Below are positions 25,215-34,343 of a stretch of 64,000 bases of DNA, piece after piece. The stretch comes from Saccharicrinis sp965230625. Lineage in GTDB: Bacteria > Bacteroidota > Bacteroidia > Bacteroidales > Marinilabiliaceae. The stretch covers positions 496,001 through 560,000 of the forward strand of contig CBDDLL010000002.1 of assembly GCA_965230625.1 (NCBI GenBank), written 5' to 3'. The notes under the pieces are model-generated. The model was not told where the DNA came from. It saw nothing but the letters and a program-made list of their open reading frames with translations, and ran no database searches. The translations under genes and the position numbers were made by a program. How positions within the stretch are numbered: the first letter of the stretch is position 1; each line of letters begins with the position of its first letter.

Positions 25215-27917
25215 ATGAAAATATATAAATTAACAAATACCCGTTTGTTAAAACGATATTCCTATGCCCTATTTACTCTTATATTATTGCTCTTTTGCTC
25301 TAGTTCTTTTGCATTAACAGATACTCTAACAATATCATTTAATGATGTAACCTTAGCAGAGGCAATTAAGGAAATCGAAAAGAAATCAGGATATTCTTTT
25401 GCATATCAATCAGGTATTCTGCCTTCTGATTACAGAATCACAAAATCTTTTAAAAATACATTTATTGATGAAATTTTAACCTACATTTTAAAAGGAACAG
25501 GTATTACCTTCTATAAGTTAGATGACCAAATTATTATTAAAAAGAAATCTAAACTTAAAAAATACACAATTAGCGGCTATCTAAAAAATTCTGAAACAGG
25601 AGAACTGCTGGTAAATGCTAATGTATACGATAAAACAAATTACATTGGTGACATAACAAATAATAAAGGCCATTATAGTCTAACACTTAAAGAAGGTGTA
25701 TATACCATTGTATATTCTTATACAGGAATGGATCCAATTCAAAAGCAAATTGTGTTAGATACCAATAAAGAAGTACACCTAAGCTTGGAGCCTAACCTTG
25801 AAATACAGGAAGTAGTTATTCAAGGTAACGATAAACCCGCTCTGGTTGAAAGAGATGGTCAACTGGGAAAAATGAATATTTCGGCAGAAGAAATGTTAGA
25901 GTTACCTATTATTATGGCCGAAGCTGATATTGTAAAATCTTTACAACTTTTACCAGGAATTCAATCTGGTGCAGAAGGCAATGGAGCATTATACGTAAGA
26001 GGAGGTGGACCGTTACAAAATCTTTTTTTACTGGATGGAGTACCTATTTATAATTGTTATCATTTATTGGGATTATTCTCCGTTTTTAATTCCGATATAA
26101 TTGATAATGTTAAAGTATATAAAGGTGGTTTTTCAAGTAAACACGGAGGGCGTTTATCGTCTGTACTTGATATAAAATCTAAAGATGGCAATTATGAAAA
26201 AATTAAAGGGAAGGTTTCTGTCGGACTCATATCTTCTAAACTGTCACTTGAAGGTCCTTTAATAAAAGATAAAACAAGTTTTAACTTAGCTGGAAGATTG
26301 GGATATTACAATATATACGGAGAGATTCTGCCTAAAAAAATTGGTGGTAGCAATGATATAAAGGATTATAATTTTAATGATATAAACTTTAAAATTACCC
26401 ATAAACTATCTAATGACAGTAAGCTGTATGCTTCAATATATTCTGGAAAAGATAAGGGAGAAAAGAGATCAACCTATGAGGAATCTTATTTTGAAAAATA
26501 TTCATACAGTCAAAATAGAGACGGGCAGGACTGGACAAATATGCTGGGAGCTGTTGGATGGAAAGGAAAACTTTCTAAAAAAATAAATGCACATGCACAA
26601 GTTTCATTTAGTAACTATGAATATAATGGTTATAGAAAGGACTCATCATATCACCATAGCTTACAAGATACTACTAATTCATTTCAAATGTCGAACCTTA
26701 AAAATGAAGTTTTTCATACTCAATTAAGTTCTGATTTTCAATATGAAATAAATCCAAAAATAAAAATTAACCTGGGATATCAATTTAAGCAGATAAATTT
26801 AAAATCTGATAACTTCCTTCGAGATAATTTTACCGCTCGTCATAGCGATATTTATGATAATAATAATGATACTATCACAAGTTACTATAACCATAAAACA
26901 ACAGAACACAGTCCGTATATTGAAGCTGAAGTAAATGTTACACCAAAATTAGGACTAACCAGCGGAGCTCACATTACTTTATATAAAACGGATGGATACA
27001 CGATGAACCAAATCCAGCCACGTTTTACTGCAAATTACGAGTTTTACCGGGATTTTATTTTAAAGGGAGGATACTCAAACATGGTACAACATATTCACCA
27101 TTTAGGTGCTACTAAAATAAAAATGGCTTCTGATCTTATTGTTGCAGCAGTAGATAAAGCACCTTCAGAAACAGCACATCATTTTTCACTTGGAATAAGT
27201 ATACTAAAATTTAAACATTTAAAACTACATATTGATACCTATTATAAAAAAATGGATAACCTGATCAACTTTAAACAAGGAAGTTCATATTTTAAAGATA
27301 GCAACAACTGGATTGATAAAATAGTAGTAGGCACAGGTGATGCTAAAGGGGTAGAATTCTTAGTTGAAAAACCTCTGGGTAAACTATCCGGGTGGATCGG
27401 TTATTCTCTTGCAAAAGTGAACAGAAAGTTTGATGGAATAAACAATGGTAAATCATTCGCATTTCGATATGAGCATATGCATCATTTAAATATTGTAACC
27501 AATTATAAGTTCTCTACTAAATGGAGTCTTTCAACTAACTGGTTATACCATAGTGGAAACAGGGAAACCATTCCTAACCTAATGTATTGGTCCACTAATA
27601 TTTATCACGATACCAAAATGGGAATTGACAAATATGGAGAAGCAACTAAAGTAATGATTAATGAAAAAAATGCTTACAAAAATCCAGATTATCATAGATT
27701 GGATTTATCGTTGAATTATAAACGAAAAAATAGGATTGGAACAAGCACATGGTGCCTTTCGGTTTATAATATTTACAGTAGACCAAATGTTTATAATACA
27801 ACATATAGTGAGAATTATGCACATATAATTGGAAACATTGGTTATTACCTTAGAGATAAAAATGAACATAGCTTCTTTGAAATTATCCCTTCATTAAGTT
27901 ATTCGCTAAGTTTTTAA
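25215..27917 (+). CDS. TonB-dependent outer-membrane receptor with STN domain
   Basis: 900 residues. Signal peptide to about 33 (SSSFA), STN domain about 36-115 (LTISFNDVTLAEAIKEIEKKSG), carboxypeptidase-regulatory-like domain about 118-200 (ISGYLKNSETGELLVNANV), plug with YVRGGGPLQNLFLLDGVPIY at about 258-277, then a beta-barrel ending LSYSLSF. STN couples ligand binding to the FecR/sigma pair upstream. No SusD; the downstream DUF4249 lipoprotein is the usual companion of this receptor subtype. Ligand unknown. Confidence 0.93.
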   Translation: MKIYKLTNTRLLKRYSYALFTLILLLFCSSSFALTDTLTISFNDVTLAEAIKEIEKKSGYSFAYQSGILPSDYRITKSFKNTFIDEILTYILKGTGITFYKLDDQIIIKKKSKLKKYTISGYLKNSETGELLVNANVYDKTNYIGDITNNKGHYSLTLKEGVYTIVYSYTGMDPIQKQIVLDTNKEVHLSLEPNLEIQEVVIQGNDKPALVERDGQLGKMNISAEEMLELPIIMAEADIVKSLQLLPGIQSGAEGNGALYVRGGGPLQNLFLLDGVPIYNCYHLLGLFSVFNSDIIDNVKVYKGGFSSKHGGRLSSVLDIKSKDGNYEKIKGKVSVGLISSKLSLEGPLIKDKTSFNLAGRLGYYNIYGEILPKKIGGSNDIKDYNFNDINFKITHKLSNDSKLYASIYSGKDKGEKRSTYEESYFEKYSYSQNRDGQDWTNMLGAVGWKGKLSKKINAHAQVSFSNYEYNGYRKDSSYHHSLQDTTNSFQMSNLKNEVFHTQLSSDFQYEINPKIKINLGYQFKQINLKSDNFLRDNFTARHSDIYDNNNDTITSYYNHKTTEHSPYIEAEVNVTPKLGLTSGAHITLYKTDGYTMNQIQPRFTANYEFYRDFILKGGYSNMVQHIHHLGATKIKMASDLIVAAVDKAPSETAHHFSLGISILKFKHLKLHIDTYYKKMDNLINFKQGSSYFKDSNNWIDKIVVGTGDAKGVEFLVEKPLGKLSGWIGYSLAKVNRKFDGINNGKSFAFRYEHMHHLNIVTNYKFSTKWSLSTNWLYHSGNRETIPNLMYWSTNIYHDTKMGIDKYGEATKVMINEKNAYKNPDYHRLDLSLNYKRKNRIGTSTWCLSVYNIYSRPNVYNTTYSENYAHIIGNIGYYLRDKNEHSFFEIIPSLSYSLSF

Positions 27918-28059
27918 TTAATTATCATGTACACAATTAAAGATTTTAATTTACAGCAACATACAATCTTTACCTTAAATCAATCTCCCAAAAAATGAAC
28001 TAATGTTGTTGCACTTACAGCATTTTTACAAACAATTATTAATTAATGATAAAAACACC

Positions 28060-29190
28060 ATGATGAATTCATATACTAAATATATTATAATATTAATAAT
28101 TACTCATTTTTTAATTAGTTGCAAAAAAGAAGAATCAATATCTGAAGATAATTACTTTTTGCACTGTATTATGACAGAAGGTCAAGTTCCTCAAATTAAA
28201 TTGAATAAAATGTTAAATGTATATCCAGAATACGCATTTGATATAATACATTATGAGCAATTAAACGATAAATTCGAAATGAATTTAAATAATAATAATG
28301 TAAAATATTCAGAATTTAATATAGTACGTTTAAAAAAGCATCAAAGAGTAGACATGAGATACATTAAACATCAACACGACACATCTGATGAACTTTTATA
28401 TTACACCAATTACAATATTATACCTAAAGAAGGAGAAAGTTATGAGATAAAAATTGACATATATGATGATAATAAGTTAGTTAAAACATTATCCGCTAAC
28501 ACAACAATCCCTTCTAAAATACCATTTGATATGGAATTGCTTAATAATCCTTCAGAAGAAGTATCATCTGACGAAGCAAACTTTACATTTCAAATTTCTA
28601 TTGACGATCCTATTAAATGTAATAATTACTACTATATATTACCTTATTTTATTAATACTGAAGAACAAATTGATATAGACACAGTTAATATTGATGCATA
28701 CTGGATAAATATGATAGATTATTATGGGATTGAATCCGCCTCTATTAGAGATTATGAGATACCCGATGATGTAGATCTCAGCTTTACAATTCAACCTATT
28801 AGTCAGTTCTATGGTTTTGAAATTATAGGCCTTGGTAATAGTCAACAAGAGCAAAAAAAGTATATTGGATCATTATTCGATGATAGTGGTTTCAATGGAA
28901 ATCAAAAACAAATTTATAATTCCTTCACTATCAATAAATCTGATAATATAACAGATGCCACCAACAAAAAATATAAAAAATACTTCTGCGTTGAATTATT
29001 TCATATTACACAAGAATACTATGATTATTATAATACCATATTTAAGCAAATTAACACACAATTAGATGTCTACTCAGAACCTGTTCAAGCATATACAAAT
29101 ATAAATAATGGCTTTGGTTTATTTGGCGGTGCTTCCATATCAAGACAGTATGTTGAAATTACTGATAAATATCCATGGTTTAAAGAGTAA
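28060..29190 (+). CDS. DUF4249 lipoprotein, partner of the TonB receptor
   Basis: About 377 residues from the chosen Met; the frame is open 57 bp further upstream but the lipobox (LISC, Cys 20) favours the start near 28060-28063. Beta-rich, with no catalytic motif. DUF4249 lipoproteins are typically encoded next to carboxypeptidase-regulatory-like TonB receptors in Bacteroidota, as here (142 bp after the receptor). It is probably surface-exposed and helps bind ligand. A strong terminator follows. Confidence 0.8.
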   Translation: MMNSYTKYIIILIITHFLISCKKEESISEDNYFLHCIMTEGQVPQIKLNKMLNVYPEYAFDIIHYEQLNDKFEMNLNNNNVKYSEFNIVRLKKHQRVDMRYIKHQHDTSDELLYYTNYNIIPKEGESYEIKIDIYDDNKLVKTLSANTTIPSKIPFDMELLNNPSEEVSSDEANFTFQISIDDPIKCNNYYYILPYFINTEEQIDIDTVNIDAYWINMIDYYGIESASIRDYEIPDDVDLSFTIQPISQFYGFEIIGLGNSQQEQKKYIGSLFDDSGFNGNQKQIYNSFTINKSDNITDATNKKYKKYFCVELFHITQEYYDYYNTIFKQINTQLDVYSEPVQAYTNINNGFGLFGGASISRQYVEITDKYPWFKE

Positions 29191-29314
29191 TTTATATTTA
29201 AAAAATAACTTGTTTACGTTATTAATAAGTATAAAATAACTATACATATTTTAATTTTAATATCTGAACTCTATAAATATTTTGATCATTAAATGCGTTA
29301 AATCACCCTGATTT

Positions 29315-29366
29315 TAACGGCAACGTTTTCGGCAGCGTTTTCGGCAACGCTGCCGTTATTTTTTTA
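29315..29366 (+). terminator. Strong rho-independent terminator
   Basis: Stem of about 13 of 14 bp pairing TAACGGCA.CGTT with AACG.TGCCGTTA, followed by T7. The loop carries a repeated CGTTTTCGGCA word. It closes the sigma-FecR-receptor-DUF4249 unit. The 29191-29707 gap also holds a 52-bp palindromic repeat; no gene. Confidence 0.8.
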
Positions 29367-29595
29367 GTAAATACTTGATATACAAGATGCTATTTTTTAT
29401 ATTGCAGTGTTTTGTTAAGTACGCTTGATTCGAATAATAATCCGGAAACTTTATTCTTTTCAAATTTTTCAATCTTTTACTAAGAGTATTATTAATTAAC
29501 CAATTCAGCTTATTATATATTATCAATACATCTTATATGGTATAGGTAATGGATATTATATTTGGTGAGATTGAAATATTCAGACCTTAATATTA

Positions 29596-29647
29596 ATACC
29601 AATTTCACTATGATGTTAGCGTTATAATTTCATTGAGATAATGGTAT
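29596..29647. repeat. 52-bp palindrome-ended repeat (copy 2)
   Basis: Starts ATACCAAT and ends with near-inverse AATGGTAT; the core shares GTTATAAT.TCAT with the copy at 13325. It sits 60 bp before the glycosidase start, so it may form part of its leader. Confidence 0.5.
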
Positions 29648-29707
29648 TATAAGTTATAGTAAAAGCTACTTAGTCAATTCATCTAACTTAAATTTAAAAT
29701 CTACGAA

Positions 29708-30746
29708 ATGAAAAAGTTATTATTTTTAACGTTTATCTGCTTAATTTTTACGCTTAACAGTTGCGAAACAGATGAGAGTTTAAACCAATTAGAAGAACAA
29801 AGTTTAAATGAAGATCTTTCTTTAAAAGCAGCTTCGGTAACAAACACTGGTACAACATTATTTTCAAAGTACGGTGTGAATCTAAATAACTCCTATAATG
29901 GAGATAATAAAACAGACTGGAAAAAGTTTTGGACTTATAACTCAGATCTTAATACTGCCCTGAATCGTTTAGAGAATAATATTACTAACTTCAAAATCTA
30001 TCGTGTTGGTTTTAGTCGTCCTATGGCAAACGACGATGCTGACTTGAGCGAATGGGCCGATGCACTTACTACACTAAGAGATCATGGTCCCGGAAATAAA
30101 ATGATTATTTGCTCTGTGGGGAGAACATGATTATTATAGTTCAACTACAGATGCAGGAGTTTGGGAAAAAGTAATTGCAAAAATTGAAGCAAAGGGATTA
30201 CTTGGTGCTGTTATGGGCTGGGAATTAAATAACGAACCAGTAAACGGCTATGATCTAGCCAATTATTACACAAATCTTTACAATAAAATTAATGACTGGA
30301 AGGGTAAAAAGATTATTCTTGACGGTGGAGCATATGCTAAAGCTGTTAGCGAAAATTTATATAACGGTACATCAAGTATCTCTAACAGGTTATGGGCTGT
30401 TCATGCTTACCCAAAATTTGTAGGTGGTGGTGATCCTGATCCAAGTTTAACTTCGGCACAGTGGAGAGATAAGTTTATTAATGCATTTAATGATAGATAC
30501 AAATACATTGATGGTAATTTTATTGTAACCGAATGTGGAATTAATAACGAATATGTGAGCAATCCTACCACTGCAAAACAAAAACGAGAACGAGGATTTA
30601 TTGCAGCCTGTGAACTGTATTTTGGTGGTTCAACTACTGTCTTTTGGTATACCGGATACAATAGCGGTAAAGTAGGTTTAATATCAACTAGCAATGGTTC
30701 TGTTAGAGAAAATAATAAAGCCGCACTTGAAAGGGTGTTTTATTAA
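29708..30746 (+). pseudogene. GH5-like glycoside hydrolase lipoprotein, frameshifted
   Basis: Read through one base shift this is a ~345-residue secreted enzyme. Lipobox LNSC at about 16-19, catalytic domain from about residue 50, general acid/base Glu in WELNNEP, nucleophile Glu in FIVTECGIN: the pattern of GH5 cellulase-like enzymes. The first frame ends CSVGRT-stop at 30130; the second resumes with GEHDYYSS. Deleting one G from the G4 run at 30118-30121 joins them as CSVGEHDYY. All else is intact, so this is either fresh inactivation or a sequencing indel. A terminator follows. Confidence 0.75.
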
Positions 30747-30793
30747 TTTAGTTAAATAACAAGAAGAGGTAGGGACACCTCTATTCCTAATCC

Positions 30794-30830
30794 AGCCCAA
30801 AAATTGTTTATACAGTTTTTGGGCTTTTTA
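30794..30830 (+). terminator. Terminator between convergent genes
   Basis: Stem AGCCCAAAAA.TG / CA.TTTTTGGGCT with a short loop and T5 after it; A-rich on the other side, so usable by both the glycosidase and the S74 protein genes. Confidence 0.75.
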
Positions 30831-30882
30831 AAAACAAAAATCTACACAACCAACTTTTTATTAAACTAAATTTCCATAAAAA

Positions 30883-32922
30883 TTAAGGCTTTTTGTTTTT
30901 TAACTCCTCAATCTGTTTCTTTAGCTTTTCTATTTCTTCTTGTTGTTCCTGAATAGCTTTAACAAGTGGTACAACAAATTCAGCATAAGATAAATTGTAA
31001 TGATCCTTTTCATTTGCAGGTTTAATTATTCCACTAAAATTAAAATTACATGCCTCAGCTGCATTCTCAACATCTTGAGCAATAAAACCGGTATATGTTT
31101 TTTCTTCTTTTTCATGATTTATTGTTTCAGTTGATTTTAATTCTCCATTTTGGTGAACTGAACTATTTATAAACTCCGTTAATTTATGAGTATTCCAATT
31201 ATATGTTATTGGATTTAACTTTAGTATAAAATCTAATCCTGGAACATTATCTTTTATATTGGTTTTAAATCTACCATCCGATAAATTTGACCAATTAACA
31301 TACCCTCCTATTTGTGCAGTACTTAAATTACCAATTCTAACTGAGTTACTAACCACGGTTCGTGCATTATAACCAATTGCAATAGTATTATTTAAATCCG
31401 GACCTAAACTATTAGGACCAGCATAATATCCAATAGAAATATTCCGATCACCGTCTTGATTATCCAATAATGAACTCACTCCTATAGCAATATTATGATT
31501 TCCTTCTTCATTTCTAATTAAAGCATTATTTCCAATAGCAATATTATATGATCCCTCTTTGTTTCTTGATAATGCATTATTACCGATAGCATTATTCCAA
31601 ATACCAGTCGTGTTTCGGTTAAGACTTTGATATCCTAAAGCTGTATTATAATAACCCGTTGTATTATATCTAAGACTTTGATATCCTAAAGCTGTATTAC
31701 TATATCCTGTAGTATTAGACTGAAGACTTTTAGATCCAACAGCGGTATTATATGCACCATGGTAACTCAATGTTTTATTTTTACTGTTATTGTATAGAGA
31801 TGAATCTCCAATAGCTACGAGGTTACTATTGTTATAATTATAGTATAATGCTCTTGCTCCTAATGCTATATTAGCGTTTCCGCTTCGATTTGTATACAAT
31901 GCAGTTCCTCCAATTGCAACATTGTTAGATCCTGTCCGATTTAGCTCCATTGTCCTAAAACCAATTGATGTATTAGTTTCTCCATTAATATTGTATGATA
32001 AAGATGATGAGCCAACAGCTGTATTAAATGATCCTTCGGTGTTTCTCCTCAAAACAGCATCTCCAATTGCAGTATTTCTAATACCTGAGCTATCATTATT
32101 CAATGCATAAGCTCCAACACCCACATTTCTTGTACCAGAATATACTTTTCTTCCCGCTCTACTTCCAATAAAAACATTGTGAAAAGCACCAAAATTCTTA
32201 AAAATACGATGGGTACCAATATAAACTGAATAATTTTTATTAGGGAAGTAAACACCTTCATAGTTATTTAATATCATTCGGGTTGTATCATTTACTCTAA
32301 AAATCAAAGGTGATTCATCTAAGGTACCAATAAAATTGTTTTCTGGATCTGTTCCAAAGTTACCTCCTAACGCCCATCCCTTTGATGATAAAGCATCTGC
32401 ATATGCCTTATTAACTGCATGATTTGCATCTGTAGGTGTATTTACTTCAACACTTCCTATAAAAGATTTATCACCTTCAATTGTTTGATTATCTGTAATA
32501 GTAATCAAATTATCGTTTCCACAATTTTGAGCGTAAAGTGCATAAGGTACACTTAACAGTTGATTTGTTCCCATTTCTGTACCATCAACAAATATTCTAA
32601 TAAAATGAGCTGTTTCCCCCCAATCTATAGCTGCAAAGCTTGCTGATTCTACTGTACCTATTTCTAAATTTACCAAACCATAATCATTTGTTGATACATT
32701 ATGTGTTTCGGTAAATACTGGCGATTCCATGGCAGTCCCTTTTAAAATCTGAATCTCAATAGTTACATTCTGGTTATTTAAAACCACTCCTGTTTCATTT
32801 CTCAATATGGCTTGATATTTAAAACTTAAAGGAGCTTGTCCACATATTACAATACTGTTTATAATCAGTATTATAAATAGACCGATTCTTTTTAATAAAT
32901 GTTGGGTTTTAATTGGTTTCAT
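30883..32922 (-). CDS. Surface protein with YadA-head repeats and C-terminal peptidase-S74 domain
   Basis: 679 residues. Signal region about 10-28; N-terminal beta domain about 30-130; about 14 head repeats of 14-16 residues (patterns such as NTAIGxxxL, NxAxGxxAL) at about 240-545; then a peptidase-S74/intramolecular chaperone domain from about 546 (LSDGRFKTNI, with Ser548 and Lys553 at the usual cleavage/chaperone positions) and a final Glu/Lys coiled coil. S74 domains trimerise phage tail spikes and then self-cleave. It follows a T9SS-sorted protein by 4 bp, so they form one unit; it lacks its own T9SS domain. Confidence 0.85.
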   Translation of the reverse strand: MKPIKTQHLLKRIGLFIILIINSIVICGQAPLSFKYQAILRNETGVVLNNQNVTIEIQILKGTAMESPVFTETHNVSTNDYGLVNLEIGTVESASFAAIDWGETAHFIRIFVDGTEMGTNQLLSVPYALYAQNCGNDNLITITDNQTIEGDKSFIGSVEVNTPTDANHAVNKAYADALSSKGWALGGNFGTDPENNFIGTLDESPLIFRVNDTTRMILNNYEGVYFPNKNYSVYIGTHRIFKNFGAFHNVFIGSRAGRKVYSGTRNVGVGAYALNNDSSGIRNTAIGDAVLRRNTEGSFNTAVGSSSLSYNINGETNTSIGFRTMELNRTGSNNVAIGGTALYTNRSGNANIALGARALYYNYNNSNLVAIGDSSLYNNSKNKTLSYHGAYNTAVGSKSLQSNTTGYSNTALGYQSLRYNTTGYYNTALGYQSLNRNTTGIWNNAIGNNALSRNKEGSYNIAIGNNALIRNEEGNHNIAIGVSSLLDNQDGDRNISIGYYAGPNSLGPDLNNTIAIGYNARTVVSNSVRIGNLSTAQIGGYVNWSNLSDGRFKTNIKDNVPGLDFILKLNPITYNWNTHKLTEFINSSVHQNGELKSTETINHEKEEKTYTGFIAQDVENAAEACNFNFSGIIKPANEKDHYNLSYAEFVVPLVKAIQEQQEEIEKLKKQIEELKNKKP

Positions 32923-32926
32923 GGTT

Positions 32927-33439
32927 TTATTTTTTTAGGATTTTAAATGATTGAATTTCTTTATTTGAATAAGAGACTAGTTTAAGTAAATATTGCCCTG
33001 CAGGATAATTTTGCATATTTATCCATGTATTTTTATTCTTAACCTTTACAATAGTTAACAAGCGTCCAGTGTTATCAAAAAGGTAAATAGATAGTTTATT
33101 AAGATTATACTCAAGATTGTGACCTTGTAAATGCAATATGCTTATGCATATACTTTCTACAACTGGATTAGGAAAAACTTTGATAGAAACTGATAAATCC
33201 TTATTATTTATAATCCCGCTTGGCACAACATAATACTGATGTATACCTTGCGTTAATATCATTTCTCCATTAGAAAGAGTTTCTGAAACTGTTTCACCTA
33301 ATGTCCAACTAATTTGATATGCTCCGGATTGAGAATGACTACCTGAGGTTGATATTAATTGCTGACTATAAATTGCTGATGAAAACAATAATAGCAAACA
33401 TACCAGCAGTTTAATTCTCCATTGATTTAAATACTCCAT
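32927..33439 (-). CDS. Short T9SS-sorted secreted protein
   Basis: 170 residues. Signal peptide to about 25 (SSAIYS), a beta module AYQISWTLGETVSETLSNGEMILTQGIHQ (about 38-66) common in Bacteroidota T9SS cargo, and a C-terminal type A sorting domain from about 85 (KVFPNPV... ending SYSNKEIQSFKILKK). Exported by T9SS and likely surface-attached. The S74 gene begins 4 bp downstream, suggesting joint function, perhaps as anchor or partner for the S74 fibre. Confidence 0.8.
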   Translation of the reverse strand: MEYLNQWRIKLLVCLLLLFSSAIYSQQLISTSGSHSQSGAYQISWTLGETVSETLSNGEMILTQGIHQYYVVPSGIINNKDLSVSIKVFPNPVVESICISILHLQGHNLEYNLNKLSIYLFDNTGRLLTIVKVKNKNTWINMQNYPAGQYLLKLVSYSNKEIQSFKILKK

Positions 33440-33611
33440 AGTAAACTATTTTATTTGTTAGGATTAAATTATCCATGTAAATGTCTAGAGTAATAAATCA
33501 ACACTCAATTAAAAGTGTTAAACTGCACTATTTTGTGATAAACTGTTAATCTGCTACCTATCAAATTTGTTAATTTGCATTAATGGGTTGAAATAGGTGT
33601 AACTAATATTT

Positions 33612-34340
33612 TTATGAAAGCACCTCTCTAACTGATTGGAGAAAAGAACGTCCTACCGGGATTTCATCTGAATCGATAGTTAACTTGTTAAAATCAAGTA
33701 CCGAAATAAAATTTTTATTTACAACATACGAACGATGTACTTGTACATACATCTCATTAGGAAGTTTATGCAGAAAATCTTTTAAGGTAGAACGCGTTAA
33801 AATACAATTATCAACACAATGTAATTCCAGATAATTACCCTCTGCCTTAATCCATTTAAGTTCTTGAAAAGATATTTTTATAAGTAAGTGATCCTTTCTT
33901 ACAAAAATACAATTGTTAATTATTCGTGGCTCATCGTCAGACTTCTTCGTAATATTAGACATTCGTCCCATATAGTTTGAAAAAGCCATTTCAATGGATG
34001 TAAACAAATCATCTTTCTCGAAGGGTTTAACCAAATATCCTTCAGGCATTACTTTTTTTGCTCTATTAACAGTTATTTTATCGGCGTGACTTGTAAGGAA
34101 CACAATAGGCAAACGGTACATTTCTTTAACAGTATATGCCAAATCAATTCCATCTTTTACACCTTTCAGTTTAACATCAACTAATATCAAGTCAGGTAAC
34201 GATTTATTTAGCAAGTCTATGGCCTGGTTATATGACTTCGCAATTCCAGACGTTTTATAGCCAAGAGTATGTAACTGATTTTTAATATCCTCAGCTATTA
34301 TTAATTCATCTTCAACAATTAGTATTGAAATGTCTGCCAT
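33612..34340 (-). CDS. LytTR-family response regulator
   Basis: 242 residues. Receiver domain 1-120 with phosphoacceptor Asp55 (LILVDVKL), conserved acidic pair near 11 and Lys about 107; LytTR DNA-binding domain about 140-240 (KISFQELKWIKAEGNYLELHC, then FLHKLPNEMYVQVHRSYVVN). The histidine kinase gene ends 3 bp before it. Regulated targets probably include the nearby surface genes, by position only. Confidence 0.92.
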   Translation of the reverse strand: MADISILIVEDELIIAEDIKNQLHTLGYKTSGIAKSYNQAIDLLNKSLPDLILVDVKLKGVKDGIDLAYTVKEMYRLPIVFLTSHADKITVNRAKKVMPEGYLVKPFEKDDLFTSIEMAFSNYMGRMSNITKKSDDEPRIINNCIFVRKDHLLIKISFQELKWIKAEGNYLELHCVDNCILTRSTLKDFLHKLPNEMYVQVHRSYVVNKNFISVLDFNKLTIDSDEIPVGRSFLQSVREVLS

Positions 34341-34343
34341 ACA

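Noticed and set aside
31380..32110. CRISPR-like short repeats
   Set aside because: The periodicity is in frame and encodes YadA-head repeats; spacing and sequence vary as expected for protein repeats.
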